A DNA stretch of 64,000 nucleotides from Antedon mediterranea (GCF_964355755.1 NC_092679.1:6262001-6326000); one strand, 5' to 3'; shown: positions 21,736 to 35,335, counted from the stretch's first letter. Program-made: numbers and translations. Notes: a model not told the origin generated them from the sequence alone.

Positions 21736-24700
21736 TCAAGAATTCTTTGGTGATAATATTTGAAAAGCTTGGGTTTTTTTATGACTATCACAAGGTGCAA
21801 CAAATATAGAACTCTTGGTGATACTATGGTCCAGGCACAAATCATGGTTTGGAGCAGATATCCTCTGACTCGCCTATAAGAAAAAAACAAAAAATAATCA
21901 TAAACTGTGGGAGGTGGACGCACTTTTTGATTAGAGCCACACTCGTAACACAACGGAGTTTTGTCTTAAATATTTTTGCACATATAGTTTGGAACGACGA
22001 CGTGTGGAATGACATAAACACTTAGAGCAAGTCTAAACGGAGGTCTATAGCCTTTAAGCCAGAAAAATAGATCAATATTATTATAAAGGATTTCTTTTCA
22101 TTTATTTGTTAGAAACGTCTGGGGCATCTAAAGAGGATACATTCCCTCCTCTGCAATGACGTTAGATGATCACTAGCATTGGCGTATTATGTGACATTAA
22201 AATGGCATATTCAACAAAAAAAGTTTTAAGAATTTTTTCAGGGGGACAGTACATCTTTAAATAAAATAAACTTACTGAATCGTATTTCCACGTCACAACG
22301 TATTTCCCTTTTGCACCTTTACACTTTATGGCTCGTATTTGTTTATAATTATCATAATATATACAAACATCATTAAACATTAGCGCTCCGTTTTCGGTAA
22401 TTCTAAACAATTGATTTCCGCCCATGCCATGACAATGACCAATAGCAAACTGACCACCAGTATCTTGGTGACCCATTGTGTCCAAACATTTATCATCAAG
22501 TACCGCTCTAACCTGAAATAACAACCATAAATATTTTTAGAATGTATCTTATTATTGTGCTATTTATGACGAGTATTTAATGTTGCGTATATTTTGGCCA
22601 AATTGGCTGCCCATACATAGATCAAGCAGAAAAATCAAACAATGTGTGTTGTTCTTACCTCACCCCAGGCAACGTTCCGCGGTGGCGGCGGAAATCGCTC
22701 CATAACGTCATACGCTATTTCCTCCATGAACCATTTAAAACTATGTGGACAATTTTCTTTGCGATATTTAACTTGAGCGCTTATATTTCCGTGTGGCTTA
22801 CCAATCAATTCAGGTCTAATTGAGTAGAAATAGTCTTTATATTCATCTAACCATACCTCAGCCACTCTCATATAATTCTGAAAAAAAATATTATTATAAG
22901 AAGTAGCTAACTGTGAAGTAACTTTGTAATGTTTTGCCCTCTATGACGTCACTACACTCACGGTACATTTTGCGAAGGTATGAACGCCAGGCCAGTGATC
23001 TGAGGTCGTGGGATCGAGTTCCACAAAGGCAATTATTTGCGTGTTATAAATATAAAAGGCACAATTTACGTCAGAGTAGAGGCCTAACCAAAGAAATACC
23101 AGACTAGGTATACTCAGAATATACTCAGTATATCAAAATGTCACAAGTTATTATACTACTATATATTAGAGTTTAGAAAAAGAACGCTGGGAGGAGGACT
23201 AAGGAGGTCGATTAGTGGTATTGTTGATTATTATGATAATAATAATTATGACAATAATGATAACGATCTAGAAGATGCTATGTTGAAGAACTATTATGCT
23301 AATGATAATGGCGATGATGTTAAAACGCTGATGGTTATAATTATTAATGATGATTGCAACTCACGTGATGGACTACCGAGACACCTGTACCAAGGTCTTT
23401 GTACTCGTATGGAACACCTTTTCGGTAAACGTGACCAACACGAGAACATGGTAAAAACAACAAGGTTCCCCCACACATCCATATCTAAAAGAAAAATAAA
23501 ACAATCAGGGAACTAGCTTGAACTAAAATAAGTCACACGCAATTTAACTCGCGCGTTTAAACAATGATGATTGGATGGTTTGAAATGTGTCTTTTGTGCC
23601 TCCTGAACCATAGTATTTAGGCAATAATAAGAGAAATCAACTCTCTCAATACCGGACCGGACTGGGCTATATGTCTGGTTTCCAGATATTTCGAATGTAT
23701 GTCAATGGTAAAAATGTGGGACCTTTGGACCTCAAGAAAAGTCACTGATGTTTTCAGAAAATCCGTTAGGGTTATTGAGATAGTTTACTGTACTGAACTT
23801 ATCAAAGAGAAAAGCAGCGCCGTCTATAGAAAATAGTCTGTACTTCTGCAGAAATGACAGCGTGTTGGCCTGCCATACTTGACGCAGCAATAATGATACA
23901 CTGCCTACCTTGAACGATAGTTCGAAGTTCTCAGCTCCCCAGATTTCTAAGCCAGGATCATAAGTACCAATTTCGAAAAAGTACGATCGATCTATTGCAA
24001 ACAGTCCACCGGCCATTACGGGTGAGCTAAGAAGGCAAAGAAATAAAATGCACCTACTTCAGTTACTAATATGTCATTAAAAAATGAAGCACACATAATG
24101 TAATTAGAGGACCATGATAGTAAAGGTGATGTTAAAAGGTGATATAATCATTCCAACATAATTCACACTTATGAGGACGATCAAAGCATATTGATCGAAA
24201 CGTCGAGAACTAATATACGTCGGTGTACCGCAAACTTTATATCAACATTCCAACAAAAGTTCGATAAAACATCTGGTTGGACTACAACCTGTGCCCTTTT
24301 GCAAATTAGTCGAGCGCTTCAACCATTAAACCACAAAGACCTTTAATTATGACACTTACTAGTATGGTTGTGATTTATATTTTCTGCGTGTATTTTCTTT
24401 GCTATACTCAACCGGGATACGTTTGTACCAAAACTCCCAGTCGAACGCTCCTCTACAAAGCCCGTCCCCTTGGGGGCCATATACAAATGTATCTGCGTCA
24501 ACGGAATCCACTGTTGGGCAGACGACAGTTGTCCTGAAAAATCACATAAATAATTTTTATTGTACAATTAGTGACTGGAGTCAGATATAATAGAATTAAG
24601 TAACTCTTTTTGAATGAATAGATAGAGGACATTACCTAGCAGTATTACATCATAATTATCGTAAATTTGTTTTTTGTCTTTTTCTTCTTGGTTTTCATAT

Positions 24701-27700
24701 ATATTAGGAAAAAACGAACGCCAAAAAATGTAAATACAGTTTGTTTGATTATTATATCAATCAATACATTTAGAATAGGCTAGGCTTTATCAAACGTTTC
24801 GCTAGGCCCTTAAGCCTAAGGTTTTCTGTCACTACTAGTCCCCATGAGATTCTTGTCAAGAGTGTCAAATGTTCGTTAATCTACTCCCTTCCGTTGGACA
24901 CTCAGGCTGCGCCTAAGAATGACTACTTAATATCATTAAATAATAAATATCATTGAATACAACGCTTTTAGGTTCGCATAACATACCGCTCACATAGTTC
25001 CAGACACGCCATATCCGTACTCTTTAAATATGTACTAAAGGCAAACATTATCACAACTATAGACCCTTTTATTATGCATCGGTCGCTTCTATCTAATGGT
25101 TATGCTGCTAATTAACACGGTATTTGACACGCGCGTAAAAATGTTGATGAAAAAAGCACAGTTTTCGTACGCACGCGTTACTTTACGACCTCATCATCAT
25201 TCGTGTAGAACATTTTGTTGCAATGCGACAATACATATTACCTGTTAAGTGCAACTTCTGCTAGCAGGGGAGGAAGCCAGTTTTTCCCGCATTCGCAGTG
25301 TGCATCTAGAAATACGACAACTTCCGCATCTGAATTTTGAGCGCCAATAATTCGTCCTCTTATTAGCCCCTCACGTTCTGTTGTGCGTACCAGTTTTATC
25401 TTGTTTTCAAACCGAGGTAGTTTAATATATTCTTCTAACTTTGCTTTCAAATGATCTGTAAAAAAAAAATGGATAATAGGTTGGAATGGAAATGTAAGAA
25501 TAAGAAAGACTATTAACAGGTCAACATGGAAATGGAATATATCTTGCTACTTTCATGTTTTATTCTTAGTATGATTGAGAGATTGATTGTAAAGTTAGTC
25601 AAGGCGTTTATCATGGTTTCAACGGAGGTTTTAAGCATGTTCCATTAGTGAACATATTCAAGGGGCTCTGATACAACCCCCAGGGGCCTGACACATAGTC
25701 GAATTTAAATTATGATAATGTCTAGACGAAGGGTGGGTGTATGACGTCATAAACAGTCTTAATATATAATAATCTGTCTTGCTACTACTGCCATCTCCAT
25801 TGGCCTAATCAATATCAAGAGTAAAAGCATTTTAATTTTAATCTCTCGTCATCATATCGATCGTCGTCGTCATCAGTGCAACCCGACCTGGTACTCTCCC
25901 TGGCAACAACTGCTGGTGTATCATTATTTACCATCACCGCTATTCTATCAATGTCACAATGGTCATCGTTGTTATTGTCACGCTGTCATTTTATCATCAT
26001 CATAATCATCAAAATCATCACCACCATTATCATCATCATCAACATCACCGCCACCATCATCATAATCATCACCATGACCATCATCTTTACTTGACCATCA
26101 TCTTCACTTGACCATCATCTTCACTTGACCATCATCTGTATTTTACCTTTCGTACTAAAATCGTCCACCATAACGACTTGCTGTAGTAAGTGGGCTGGGG
26201 AGGCATTAAAAATGCTATGTATTGTGCGCATGAGGGTTGACCAACCCTCATTGTGAAAGACTACCGCAACACTTGCTCTGGGAAGGTTCTCTGGATAATG
26301 CCAATATTGACACCTGCGGATCAGAAGAAGAATAACCAAAGCCTAAATCATAAGTAATTCAATATAACATCCACACTTTCATCTCCCGATGTAGGTCTTA
26401 ACTTAATTGTTCTTTGATTGAATTATGGGTAATGGGTAGGCCTATATCTCTTAGTCGCTGTTACAGCTGGTTCAAAAAATTGGACTCAACGCAAGTACGG
26501 CACAACGTAAAGCTTGGTTCCCACTAGAGACGGGAGCAACATAAGGACGTAACGCAACATAAGTGATTTGACCAATGACAAGCGATGAACTGGCGATCGC
26601 TTATCATTGGTCAACTATTGCGTTGCGTTTATGTCCTTGCGTTGCGTATACGTCCTTGCGTTGCGTCTCAAGCTTTAGTAATTTGACCAATCGCAATGAA
26701 TCCGAACTGTTGCGTTGCGCTTACGTTCAAATGTTTTTATCAATTAATAGTTATTACTTATTAAAAGGGTAAAACTAAACGGGAATAGTTTAAATTAGTT
26801 AAATTGAGCTCTGATAAAATTTACACAGACGAGCGGTAACGGTAATACGAATATAAAATCTATGTTTTATGACATTTACATAAAGCGTTGAGGATAGATA
26901 GGCCCCATGTGATAAGATACGCGGTTTTCCGCTTACCGCTCGTCTTGGTGAATTGGCCTTAGGCCTAAAACTTATAAAGTATGATTACGCAGCGAATTCT
27001 TCATAATTGTTGTAGAAAAAGTTACGAGTATATATCATCCCAACGAGACAATATTATTCTACAAGTTGTGTATAAGACGAATGAATTATATCAACGGTTT
27101 TATGAGTGTCTATAACCGACATAAAAAAATAATCTCTTCGATATTTTACATTATTAATATTTAGCGATGAAAGATGATTAAATATTTTACGCGAAAGATA
27201 ATAAAAACCGGATTATGTTATTGAACACAGACATAAGTATGTTTATGTCATGTAAGATAGTCAATACTCAGGAGATTATGACGAAGCAGTGACATGACGA
27301 TGTGTGCCTTCAAAAGATGACTGAGATGGGAATTTACGATTTATACCACGGGGTAATATTCCAATCGTCTGTTACCGTCAGGCGTTAAACTGATCTCTCT
27401 TCTGAATTTGTCGCTTATAACACCGCCTGAACGGGCTTACGGTACGGACGAGTGTATGTATCCTCAGGGTGGTTGTAGGCCTACATTTGGAATCTACCAA
27501 GGGTTATTTAAAATGAACTGGACTAGATGGCTTGTGGGTAGGGCATTTTAACCAATTGGAGGAGAGGGTAACTCTTCTGGGACAATGTATCCTCAGGGCC
27601 GGTGGTGGTATATTTGGAATCGACTGAGCGTTAGACTATTGAATATGAACTGGACTAGATGGCTAGTCATCTGAATGCAGAGCACTCCACTGGGTATAGA

Positions 27701-30700
27701 GATTTTTAACCAATTTATTGGAGGAGAGGGTAAATCTTCTGGAACAATACAAGAAAACACGAGATTAATAATGATATGTATTCTGATATTTGAAAAAGCC
27801 CAATTGGGATTTGAATCGTCTGCTTGTACAGGCAATGAATTTGATCGTCTGTCGTTGACTAGCAAACATCATTATGATGACTGCACTACGATAAATCTAA
27901 TTATGAAGTGAGTCGAACATTAATATTCCACTCATTTCCTCGACATTTTTGTGAACCTACAATTTCTGAGATTATTTATGCAGTCAATTATGTTTTCATA
28001 TAGGCAGACTTTATCTTGTTGTATTTGTGCCAACAACAAGGACAGACAATAGAAATAAAATATATAGTACTGTATTAAAACCTGTTGCACATTCTATCTC
28101 ACATATTTACGACGTAATTTTGAAATATCGTAAAAACTTGACAGCTTGCCGTTGCCATTTTACAACCGTCGTCGCGTCTATATTGAACATGTTGAATCAG
28201 AAGTAAAATAATTATGAGCCAAATATTCAATAACCAGTCGGATGTGGGTTTGTTGGGTGTTAATATTAATGGAAGGATAGCGGTAATGGTTAATGCCAGA
28301 CAAACAGTTGTCATGTCATTTCACTAGTATTAATGTACAATTAGGTCATGTGATATTTTTCCCTTACCGACATTCCGGACAAAAGCTTAATTCCCACTAG
28401 AGAGACACACACACAACGCAAGGACGAAGCGCAACGTAAGTTAGTTGATCAATTTGCAAAGCGCATTATTCGAACTATAAAGTAGTGGCGCTGTATCTCG
28501 GCGCCTAACGTGCTTTCCTTCAATCCGAATGTCCTTCAATCCGAATGTCCAGGGTTCACAGTGAGCTACTGTCAGTGCTGTAACCCAAGACTCGATCTAA
28601 AGCCTTTAGTCTAAAGTTTTGTTTTAAGCAGGATAATTTATAGTTTATCCATCCTGTAGTTGACGAGTTTCTAGCAGTTAAATGCGTATGAAATAACAAT
28701 AAAGAAAATATATAAATCCAAAAAAAAGCCTACTCGACTCTTGTATCACGTGTGTGGTCTCGTGTTATATTCGTGCGATACGCGAGGACTTATCAATTAA
28801 TTCAGTGACAGTATGCCTATCACGTTACGTGATTTTGCGGCAACAACTCTGTGAACTACTTATTACGCTCTTTCTACACTATATCAAACTTGATGAAAAA
28901 AAAGTGATGTGCCCATATAGACATGATGATATCATATCACTACAATATTTGGCCATATCTGAGCTTTTTTGTCACTCAAGTTGACAGAGATTTACTTACT
29001 CAGAATCTCGAATATCTGGAATGGTTCGATCCAACGATATTCGATCACTTATCACCATGTTAAATCCGTAGTTTTTAAATGCTTTTTTGTATTCATTTTC
29101 TTCTTTTGGGTTCAACTTTACAGCGACGCCGTATTCGCCGAGTCCGTGTCTTAAAGGCGCTTCCTTTGGCTCGTAATTCCCTAAGACGCCATCTTGAAAT
29201 ACTATTGGTGAAACATGTCTAACTGGCGCTCCTTTTGGTTGCTTGATTGATTGTAAATGTGAATGTGATGCTTCATCTTTTAACTGAAATGAAGAAAAAT
29301 ATACAATTTTTTTAGTTATCAAAAATCTCATTCGGGTTCCTAACCGAAAAGAGTCTATGATTCACCACCAAAGGAACATTCAGCAGCTGGATTTGATTTA
29401 AAATGAATATATTATCTAATATTATAAACCTTTGTATTCCAAATATCTTATTTTAATATGATAATACAATACTGTGTAGAATATCTTTATTGTAAAATCG
29501 AACTCACCGTAAAAACTAAATTACATTGATTTTAATATATAGCCTATATATATAGGCCTATATACGACATATTTAATATTTGCAGTCAGTCTGTGAACCA
29601 GCTGATGGTTCAATCACAACAATGGTCAATCAAATTACGTTTATTGGATATAGTGTCAATTTTAAAGAATATTTTGACTTTTTAAAGGCGTTAATTGAGG
29701 GTTCCCAGCAGTTCCTAACCGAAAAGAGTCTATGATTCACCACCAAAGGAACATTCAGCAGCTGGATTTGATTTAAAATGAATATATTATCTAATATTAT
29801 AAACCTTTGTATTCCAAATATCTTATTTTAATATGATAATACAATACTGTGTAGAATATCTTTATTGTAAAATCGAACTCACCGTAAAAACTAAATTACA
29901 TTGATTTTAATATATAGCCTATATATATAGGCCTATATACGACATATTTAATATTTGCAGTCAGTCTGTGAACCAGCTGATGGTTCAATCACAACAATGG
30001 TCAATCAAATTACGTTTATTGGATATAGTGTCAATTTTAAAGAATATTTTGACTTTTTAAAGGCGTTAATTGAGGGTTCCCAGCAGTTCCTAACCGAAAA
30101 GAGTCTATGATTCACCACCAAAGGAACATTCAGCAGCTGGATTTGATTTAAAATGAATATATTATCTAATATTATAAACCTTTGTATTCCAAATATCTTA
30201 TTTTAATATGATAATACAATACTGTGTAGAATATCTTTATTGTAAAATCGAACTCACCGTAAAAACTAAATTACATTGATTTTAATATATAGCCTATATA
30301 TATAGGCCTATATACGACATATTTAATATTTGCAGTCAGTCTGTGAACCAGCTGATGGTTCAATCACAACAATGGTCAATCAAATTACGTTTATTGGATA
30401 TAGTGTCAATTTTAAAGAATATTTTGACTTTTTAAAGGCGTTAATTGAGGGTTCCCAGCAGTTTAACCTCGGTATTAACAAATAAGTAGGCCTAATTTGC
30501 AGTTTTAGTGCTCTAACTTCCTCAGGATGTTATTACATCAGTTCACTTACCTGTGATAACGACGCAATAGGTGCTTCATTTCTCTTGATCTCATCCACAA
30601 CAAACGAATTGAATGATGGCCCTAGGCGATGCGCCGAAAGTAGTCCCAGGGAAAACATAAACGAGCCCGACGCTACCAACAGAATAAGGATGAAAGCGTA

Positions 30701-30736
30701 TCGTAGAAAACTCCGTTTGTTGCCGTGACTCCCCAT
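21736..30736 (-). CDS. GALNT7-like: GALNT7-like polypeptide GalNAc-transferase, gene B, 10 exons, 618 aa
   Basis: Exons, in transcript order: 30551-30736, 29000-29283, 26147-26313, 25242-25455, 24360-24533, 23909-24026, 23365-23484, 22659-22877, 22276-22512, 21736-21873. Phases close to 618 codons. The TM is at residues 12-33. The stem carries [12 protein letters not shown] and the catalytic domain opens with [18 protein letters not shown], both close to human GALNT7. Catalytic marks are [17 protein letters not shown] (263-265), [16 protein letters not shown] and [22 protein letters not shown] follows. The usual WGGEN is WGAEN here (371-375). Ricin-type lectin repeats read CLD (alpha), CIY (beta) and CLD (gamma), so alpha and gamma keep the sugar-binding Asp. 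An upstream in-frame ATG at 30766 would lengthen the cytosolic tail by ten residues. GALNT7-type enzymes act in the Golgi and prefer partially glycosylated acceptors (family knowledge). Confidence 0.94.
24168..24204 (+). other. Stem-loop resembling a hammerhead/retroelement motif
   Basis: Reads cttatgaggacg, atcaa-agcata-ttgat, cgaaacgtc. The segments GACG/CGTC and ATCAA/TTGAT pair around an AGCATA loop. The string resembles CUGAUGAG…CGAAAC of hammerhead ribozymes but has T for the invariant G and an asymmetric stem II. Such 'gatgaag…gaaacgtc' hairpins are also typical of LINE/Penelope-like sequences. It is in gene B intron 5. Confidence 0.3.
25975..26140. repeat. (ATC)n microsatellite plus a short tandem repeat in gene B intron 3
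   Basis: Imperfect ATC triplets are followed by three copies of accatcatcttcacttg-like units. They end a few bases from the exon 3 donor at 26147. Confidence 0.9.
26512..26730. mobile_element. GGTTCCCACTAG-family MITE, diverged
   Basis: Begins aaagcttggttcccactaga. It contains a palindrome of ttgaccaatgacaagcgat / gatcgcttatcattggtcaa and several ttgcgttgcg repeats. The right terminus is not clear. It lies in intron 2 of GALNT gene B. Confidence 0.6.
28385..28455. mobile_element. Fragment of GGTTCCCACTAG MITE family
   Basis: agcttaattcccactagaga, then acgcaaggacg and gcgcaacgtaag, as in the intact copies at 37.7 and 50.2 kb. No right terminus is seen. Confidence 0.5.
28868..28988. mobile_element. 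AAGCTCTG MITE, diverged, next to GALNT gene B exon 2
   Basis: The core (gtgatgtgcccatatagaca, tatcactacaatatttgg) and weak TIRs match the family. Its right edge is about 12 bp from the exon 2 boundary at 29000, so it overlaps the donor-side intron sequence. Confidence 0.65.
29336..30463. repeat. Three apparently identical 375-bp tandem copies in gene B intron 1
   Basis: Unit starts (gttcctaaccgaaaagag) are at 29336, 29711 and 30086, a period of 375 bp. I found no differences between copies by eye. The array begins about 53 bp upstream of exon 2. The unit has no ORF, no TIRs and no similarity to other repeats here. Confidence 0.95.
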
Positions 30737-31436
30737 GATCACAAATGGTTTTACATAGAGTTTCATTAATGCTTTGAAAGTCCTAAGTGATAAAACATCA
30801 TATAATGACGTCACGTCAAGTTCAGGCAGTTACCGATGTGCATAAGATCAAGTATGAATGTTTAGTAAGCAGATCGAACCAAGAAAAGCACTCAGCCACG
30901 ATACCATTCCTCATCTGTATCCTACTGCCTCTGTAATGAGAATCAATGCGTATCATCAAAATAACAACAAAGAGTGCAGCGTAATGATCTGCTGTATATA
31001 CAAACAAAATAAAGACAATTATCGTTCTGTTTTAGCAGACAATGCTTGCTGGTGGTACAGCTTGAAAGAAGCGGGTATCTCGACATACTGTACTCTTGTC
31101 GTTTCTCAACCTATTAGTCTTATAAATATCCGGAAAAGACCACTAAACGCAATTAAAATGTCAAGCAATCGGGTTAAAAGATTCCTTCCCGTCCAATCCT
31201 GCCCAACAAGTAGCCGCCTACATACAACGTCTAATAAATTGTATTCATCATATTATTAAGTACATTTATTCTTGGCCTTTGATCATAGTCGAACCGATGA
31301 CGCACATACGGCGTTCTTGGCTGTAAACCTGGATCAGATCGCTTCTATGTACTGCATTAGGTTTTTATAACACATTATTATACCCACAGAAATACATAAA
31401 TGTCGTAATTAGAATGAGTATAAACGGAACTATAAA

Positions 31437-31680
31437 TCAAACAACCGGTCGCATAAATACTGTCCAAGGCAATCTAATAACATGATGCTGAACTCCGAAG
31501 ATCAAAATGTATATATCTGTGGCTGCAACACGATCAATTACACGCCCGCCTGACGCCGAGTATGTGCATAGTATACAGTACTGTTGGTATTTGTTTTTCG
31601 CAGCCAGCCATAAGATCAAAGGACCGTTACGAGTTCCTATCTTGGCAAGACGAGCTCAGTGTTTTTAGATTGTTTTGGTC
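31437..31680. repeat. Dispersed hairpin-forming repeat, copy 1
   Basis: Shares atctgtggctgc, tagtactgttggtatttg, cgcagccag.cataagat and garctcagtgt-type blocks with 37640-38050. The inner segments atctgtggctgc and gcagccagccataagat are roughly complementary. The second copy is split by a MITE. Confidence 0.65.
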
Positions 31681-32834
31681 TGACCAATATAGGCCTAAGT
31701 TGACAGAAGACAGAACGCACTATTTACCAGACGAGGCCTACCTTACCTATAACTCAAACGCACTCCTACTAGAGTAATACACCTGTTTAAGACACCATCA
31801 TACACTCGGCGTTCTATCGGCTCTAAGGCTTTTATAAATTACGGAATATAGTGTATTGCAGAATACATAAATAATTTATTGCACCAATCTACGCAATACA
31901 AGCAATTGAAATTTGATTTGAGTTTCATAGTCTGCAGGGAATACGGTATTGAATTATAATTGCGAGCGAGCGGCATGTCATGTAATACACTTTGGTTTTA
32001 GAAAATTATTATTTTATGTAAGGTTTTTGAAACAGCAGTTCCTTGTTGTACATAGACAATTTTCATCATGCGCTTGGGGGCGGGTGGAGTGTGGAGTGAG
32101 GGGAGAATCACCAGTGAACCAGAAAATAAACATGTAACACAGAACGAATTTGCTGGGTTTTTTTTGCACATTAATGGTTTAGGCTTCGAAAAGGGAGGAA
32201 TGTAGTGAGTTTCTTCGTCAATCGCCCCATCCAAAATGACCAACCTAGCCAGTGCATTCTGTACAAAAACAGTGATTGTAGTAGGCCTAGGCCCTAATAT
32301 ATATCAAATATTTGTTACGCTAAACATACAACAAAACGCATTCAAAGACGACGCCCCCTGCAACAAAAAGTAGCCTAACTTACGCAACTTATCGAAACGC
32401 ACATGAGACTGAGAGGAACTTGGTCAAGGAATATCGCCTTATCTGTCTATTTAGAGCAGTGTATACTGTATAGCCAAGGGCAACAGGAAACCGACTAGCG
32501 TACTTTACCAATAATATCAGTGTTATCCATATGTAATATTGTCTAAAAGAAAACAATTATTGACATGACACAATAGTAACACTATAGCATGAAGAAAGCC
32601 AATAGACAACAACAGACAACAATAAAGTCGAAATCCGAATTGACAATACATTATACAACACACTAAAGACGAAGAAAGCCAATATACAACAATATGAAAA
32701 ATACAATAAGTCGAAATCCTAATGAATTGATTAGTATATGTTTATGCAAAGTATGATAACAATGGCTTAGAAAAAAACAGGTATAGGCGGAAGCTTTCTT
32801 TGAAAATAAATATATGGTATATTATAATGTACTA

Positions 32835-33959
32835 AATTCAAGCTATTTATATTATGTAATGAACATGGATAAACACCGTTGGCCTAACTTTATGCTTAAT
32901 ACGTGTCTAAATTCAACTACAAATGTAGAACCACGCTATAAGCTGATTCCCAGTTTTGCTATGACGTGTGCGTCTATTAATATGAACATCGACTCAATTT
33001 TCGAAACTTTCTACCTTGGCAATGACCCTGATAGTCATTGGGTTAAGAGATTTAAAGAGTTGATGCATGACACAAACATTGCATTTTGGACAAGTGAAAT
33101 GCTAAGAAAATCGTCACTCCAGACATACTCTCTTATTAAGTCTAATCCGTGCCTTGAAAAATATTTATTGGATTGTACAGATTTTCTAGGATCTAGCCTC
33201 AAATTCAAACTACGTTCTAACACCCTTCCTTTAGGTCACAGGAGTTGTAAGTGGCTTCCTGAATATGATGGTAACTGTAAAATGTGTAAGAATGGTTTAG
33301 AAGACATTCAACATTTTCTATTCACATGTAACCAACTCAATGGCATAAGGATTGAAGAATATACCAAATTAGAATATATGTTAATCGATATCAATCATTT
33401 AGATGTATGGGAAAATTTTATCTCTGGTGACCTGAACACCAAATTAAATCTTGTATTAGGTGGAACTGATAACTATACTATCATTATATGTATGACGTCG
33501 ATTCCATATCAAATGTCTTTGATTGTTACTGTAAGCACTATGTTAACAGAGCATGGGCACACAGATGTATTGTTCTAGGCGAGTAATGTTCATATCAATC
33601 AAACTAAATGATTGATATCTATCTCACTAAATGATCGATATCTATCTCATTATAGTGTTAGGTCTACATTGTTGTTGCCCAATTCATTTTATATTGTACA
33701 GTTCCTACCTATTCTATTATTGTTTATTTCTTGTAATTTTGTATTTTTAGGTGTCAGTGGGTTTCCTGCTGCTGTAGTTTTAATTATCAATGGTATTGTT
33801 TTGACATTTTGACCTACGTCAACTTTTTATTGTAATTGTTATTTTCTATATCATGTTGTTTTGTTTTTTTGTACATTTCTTTTGGATGCACCTTCCATTT
33901 GGTTGAGTGCCACTGTTGTAAAAGTGTAATCTCCAAATAAATTATTATTATTATTATTA
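32835..33959 (+). mobile_element. 5'-truncated non-LTR retrotransposon (LINE) with ORF2 C-terminus and 3' tail
   Basis: An open frame runs without interruption to a TAG at 33576-33578; its first certain element-like residues start near 32860. It ends with the post-reverse-transcriptase region of LINE ORF2 proteins: LKFKLRSNTLPLGHRS, then a zinc-knuckle-like C-x2-C…D-x2-H-x5-C (NCKMCKNGLEDIQHFLFTC). A 370-bp 3' UTR follows, ending in ccaaataaa and (ATT)n at 33942-33959. Catalytic RT and endonuclease parts are absent, so this is a dead 5'-truncated copy. The intact frame suggests it is fairly recent. The clade is unresolved; the ATT tail fits CR1/L2-like elements. Confidence 0.75.
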
Positions 33960-34726
33960 GGCACCAAAATAAAAGTAAATAAATTGCTCGCAGAAAAATG
34001 TCATGACTTTATATTTTCGATTCTTCGTAATGTTGACTATACTCACTCGATACTTGGGCAGTGGGGAATCAAGGATAGGCCACTCTGATCTGATCTCTTC
34101 CTAAATTTTAAACAGTGCGGACTGTTCACAGAGCGGATACCCAGTAGTAGGGGAATTCCAGGCAACACCCGATAGATGGCATACGATGGTATTGCTGTAT
34201 GCTGTAGCCCGATATAGATGTCATCCGGCAAAAACTAGAGGTGCCATTTTACGTGCAAGAGTTCCATTTCCGGCCATCTAGGGATGCCATTTAACAAAAT
34301 TAAAATTCGCCACAGGTCCCACCAAGTATTACTCGGTATCCATACGACCCCCTAGATTTGTGGGCAACACCTTTAAAATAGTCCTGCGACTGCCTCTGCT
34401 TCTAGAAGAATTATTTACACCGTTTTCTAGCACTTAGTTAGGCCCAAACTTCATAAATTGGTAGAGTGCAAGTATGTATGCCTCCTATCTACACACAACT
34501 ATTAGTGATGATAGTATAACAACACACACGTCATTGCACCAATTTAGCGTATTGATAGCAGTAAGATTGCAACAATGTGACAATGTTCTCTGCCTGTTAA
34601 GCCTACAAAATAGTGGTGCTGAAGAGAAACGTTGGGGTCAGAAATACATAAATATATTCCCCCTTTGAAACCCACTACATCTATTAACAAGGCCAACAGC
34701 CATTAAGTCGCGTGCTACAATGCATA

Positions 34727-34805
34727 GTGATACCGGACCGACAGACAAACAGACCGACAGACAGACAGACCGACAGACAGACGGACCGACCGACATAGTG
34801 AACTA
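34727..34805. repeat. (GACA)n/(GACC)n tract with fixed flanks, copy 1
   Basis: gcatagtgataccggaccgac precedes the gacagaca tract and ccgacatagtgaactata follows it. The same flanks bracket the tract at 35336-35465, so the microsatellite belongs to a dispersed element. Confidence 0.75.
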
Positions 34806-35335
34806 TACTGACCGAAATTACTGAACATGTTTAAAAATGTTGAAATGTTTAAAAACATTTATATTTTTTTAATTTACACGTGCGTAGCCTGTCACTTTTG
34901 ACGTGCTCGTATAACGTAATTTCGAGTTGAAAAGTAAGTCAAGAAAACAGAAATCGGGCAAGAAGAGTGCGCAATAACATTTAACGCGCAGTGCGCGCGC
35001 AAAAATCTGCGCACTCATGGCAATTTTGTAAACGCTTAAAATTGCCTGAAACGTACTCTTATTTCATCGAAAATAAATTTTAATTGTAATTATTGCCATA
35101 TGATGATTTATGCCCTGAAATTTATGAGTACCAAATTTTATTTAATTGTGATTCATGGTTGTTAAGATATGATTACAAACGTGATTTCGGTAAATCGTGC
35201 GTAGACCGCGTAATTTTTTATTGCGCACCGTGAAAACATAACCACATCGATTCCTGGCCATAAGGAATATTCTGTGAAAAATTGACTTAGCTAGATTAAA
35301 CTGATATCAAGATAAGGTCATAAAGCGATAAAACG

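Noticed and set aside
30858-31259. 133-codon open frame upstream of GALNT gene B
   Set aside because: No splice context, composition like the surrounding spacer, no recognised motif.
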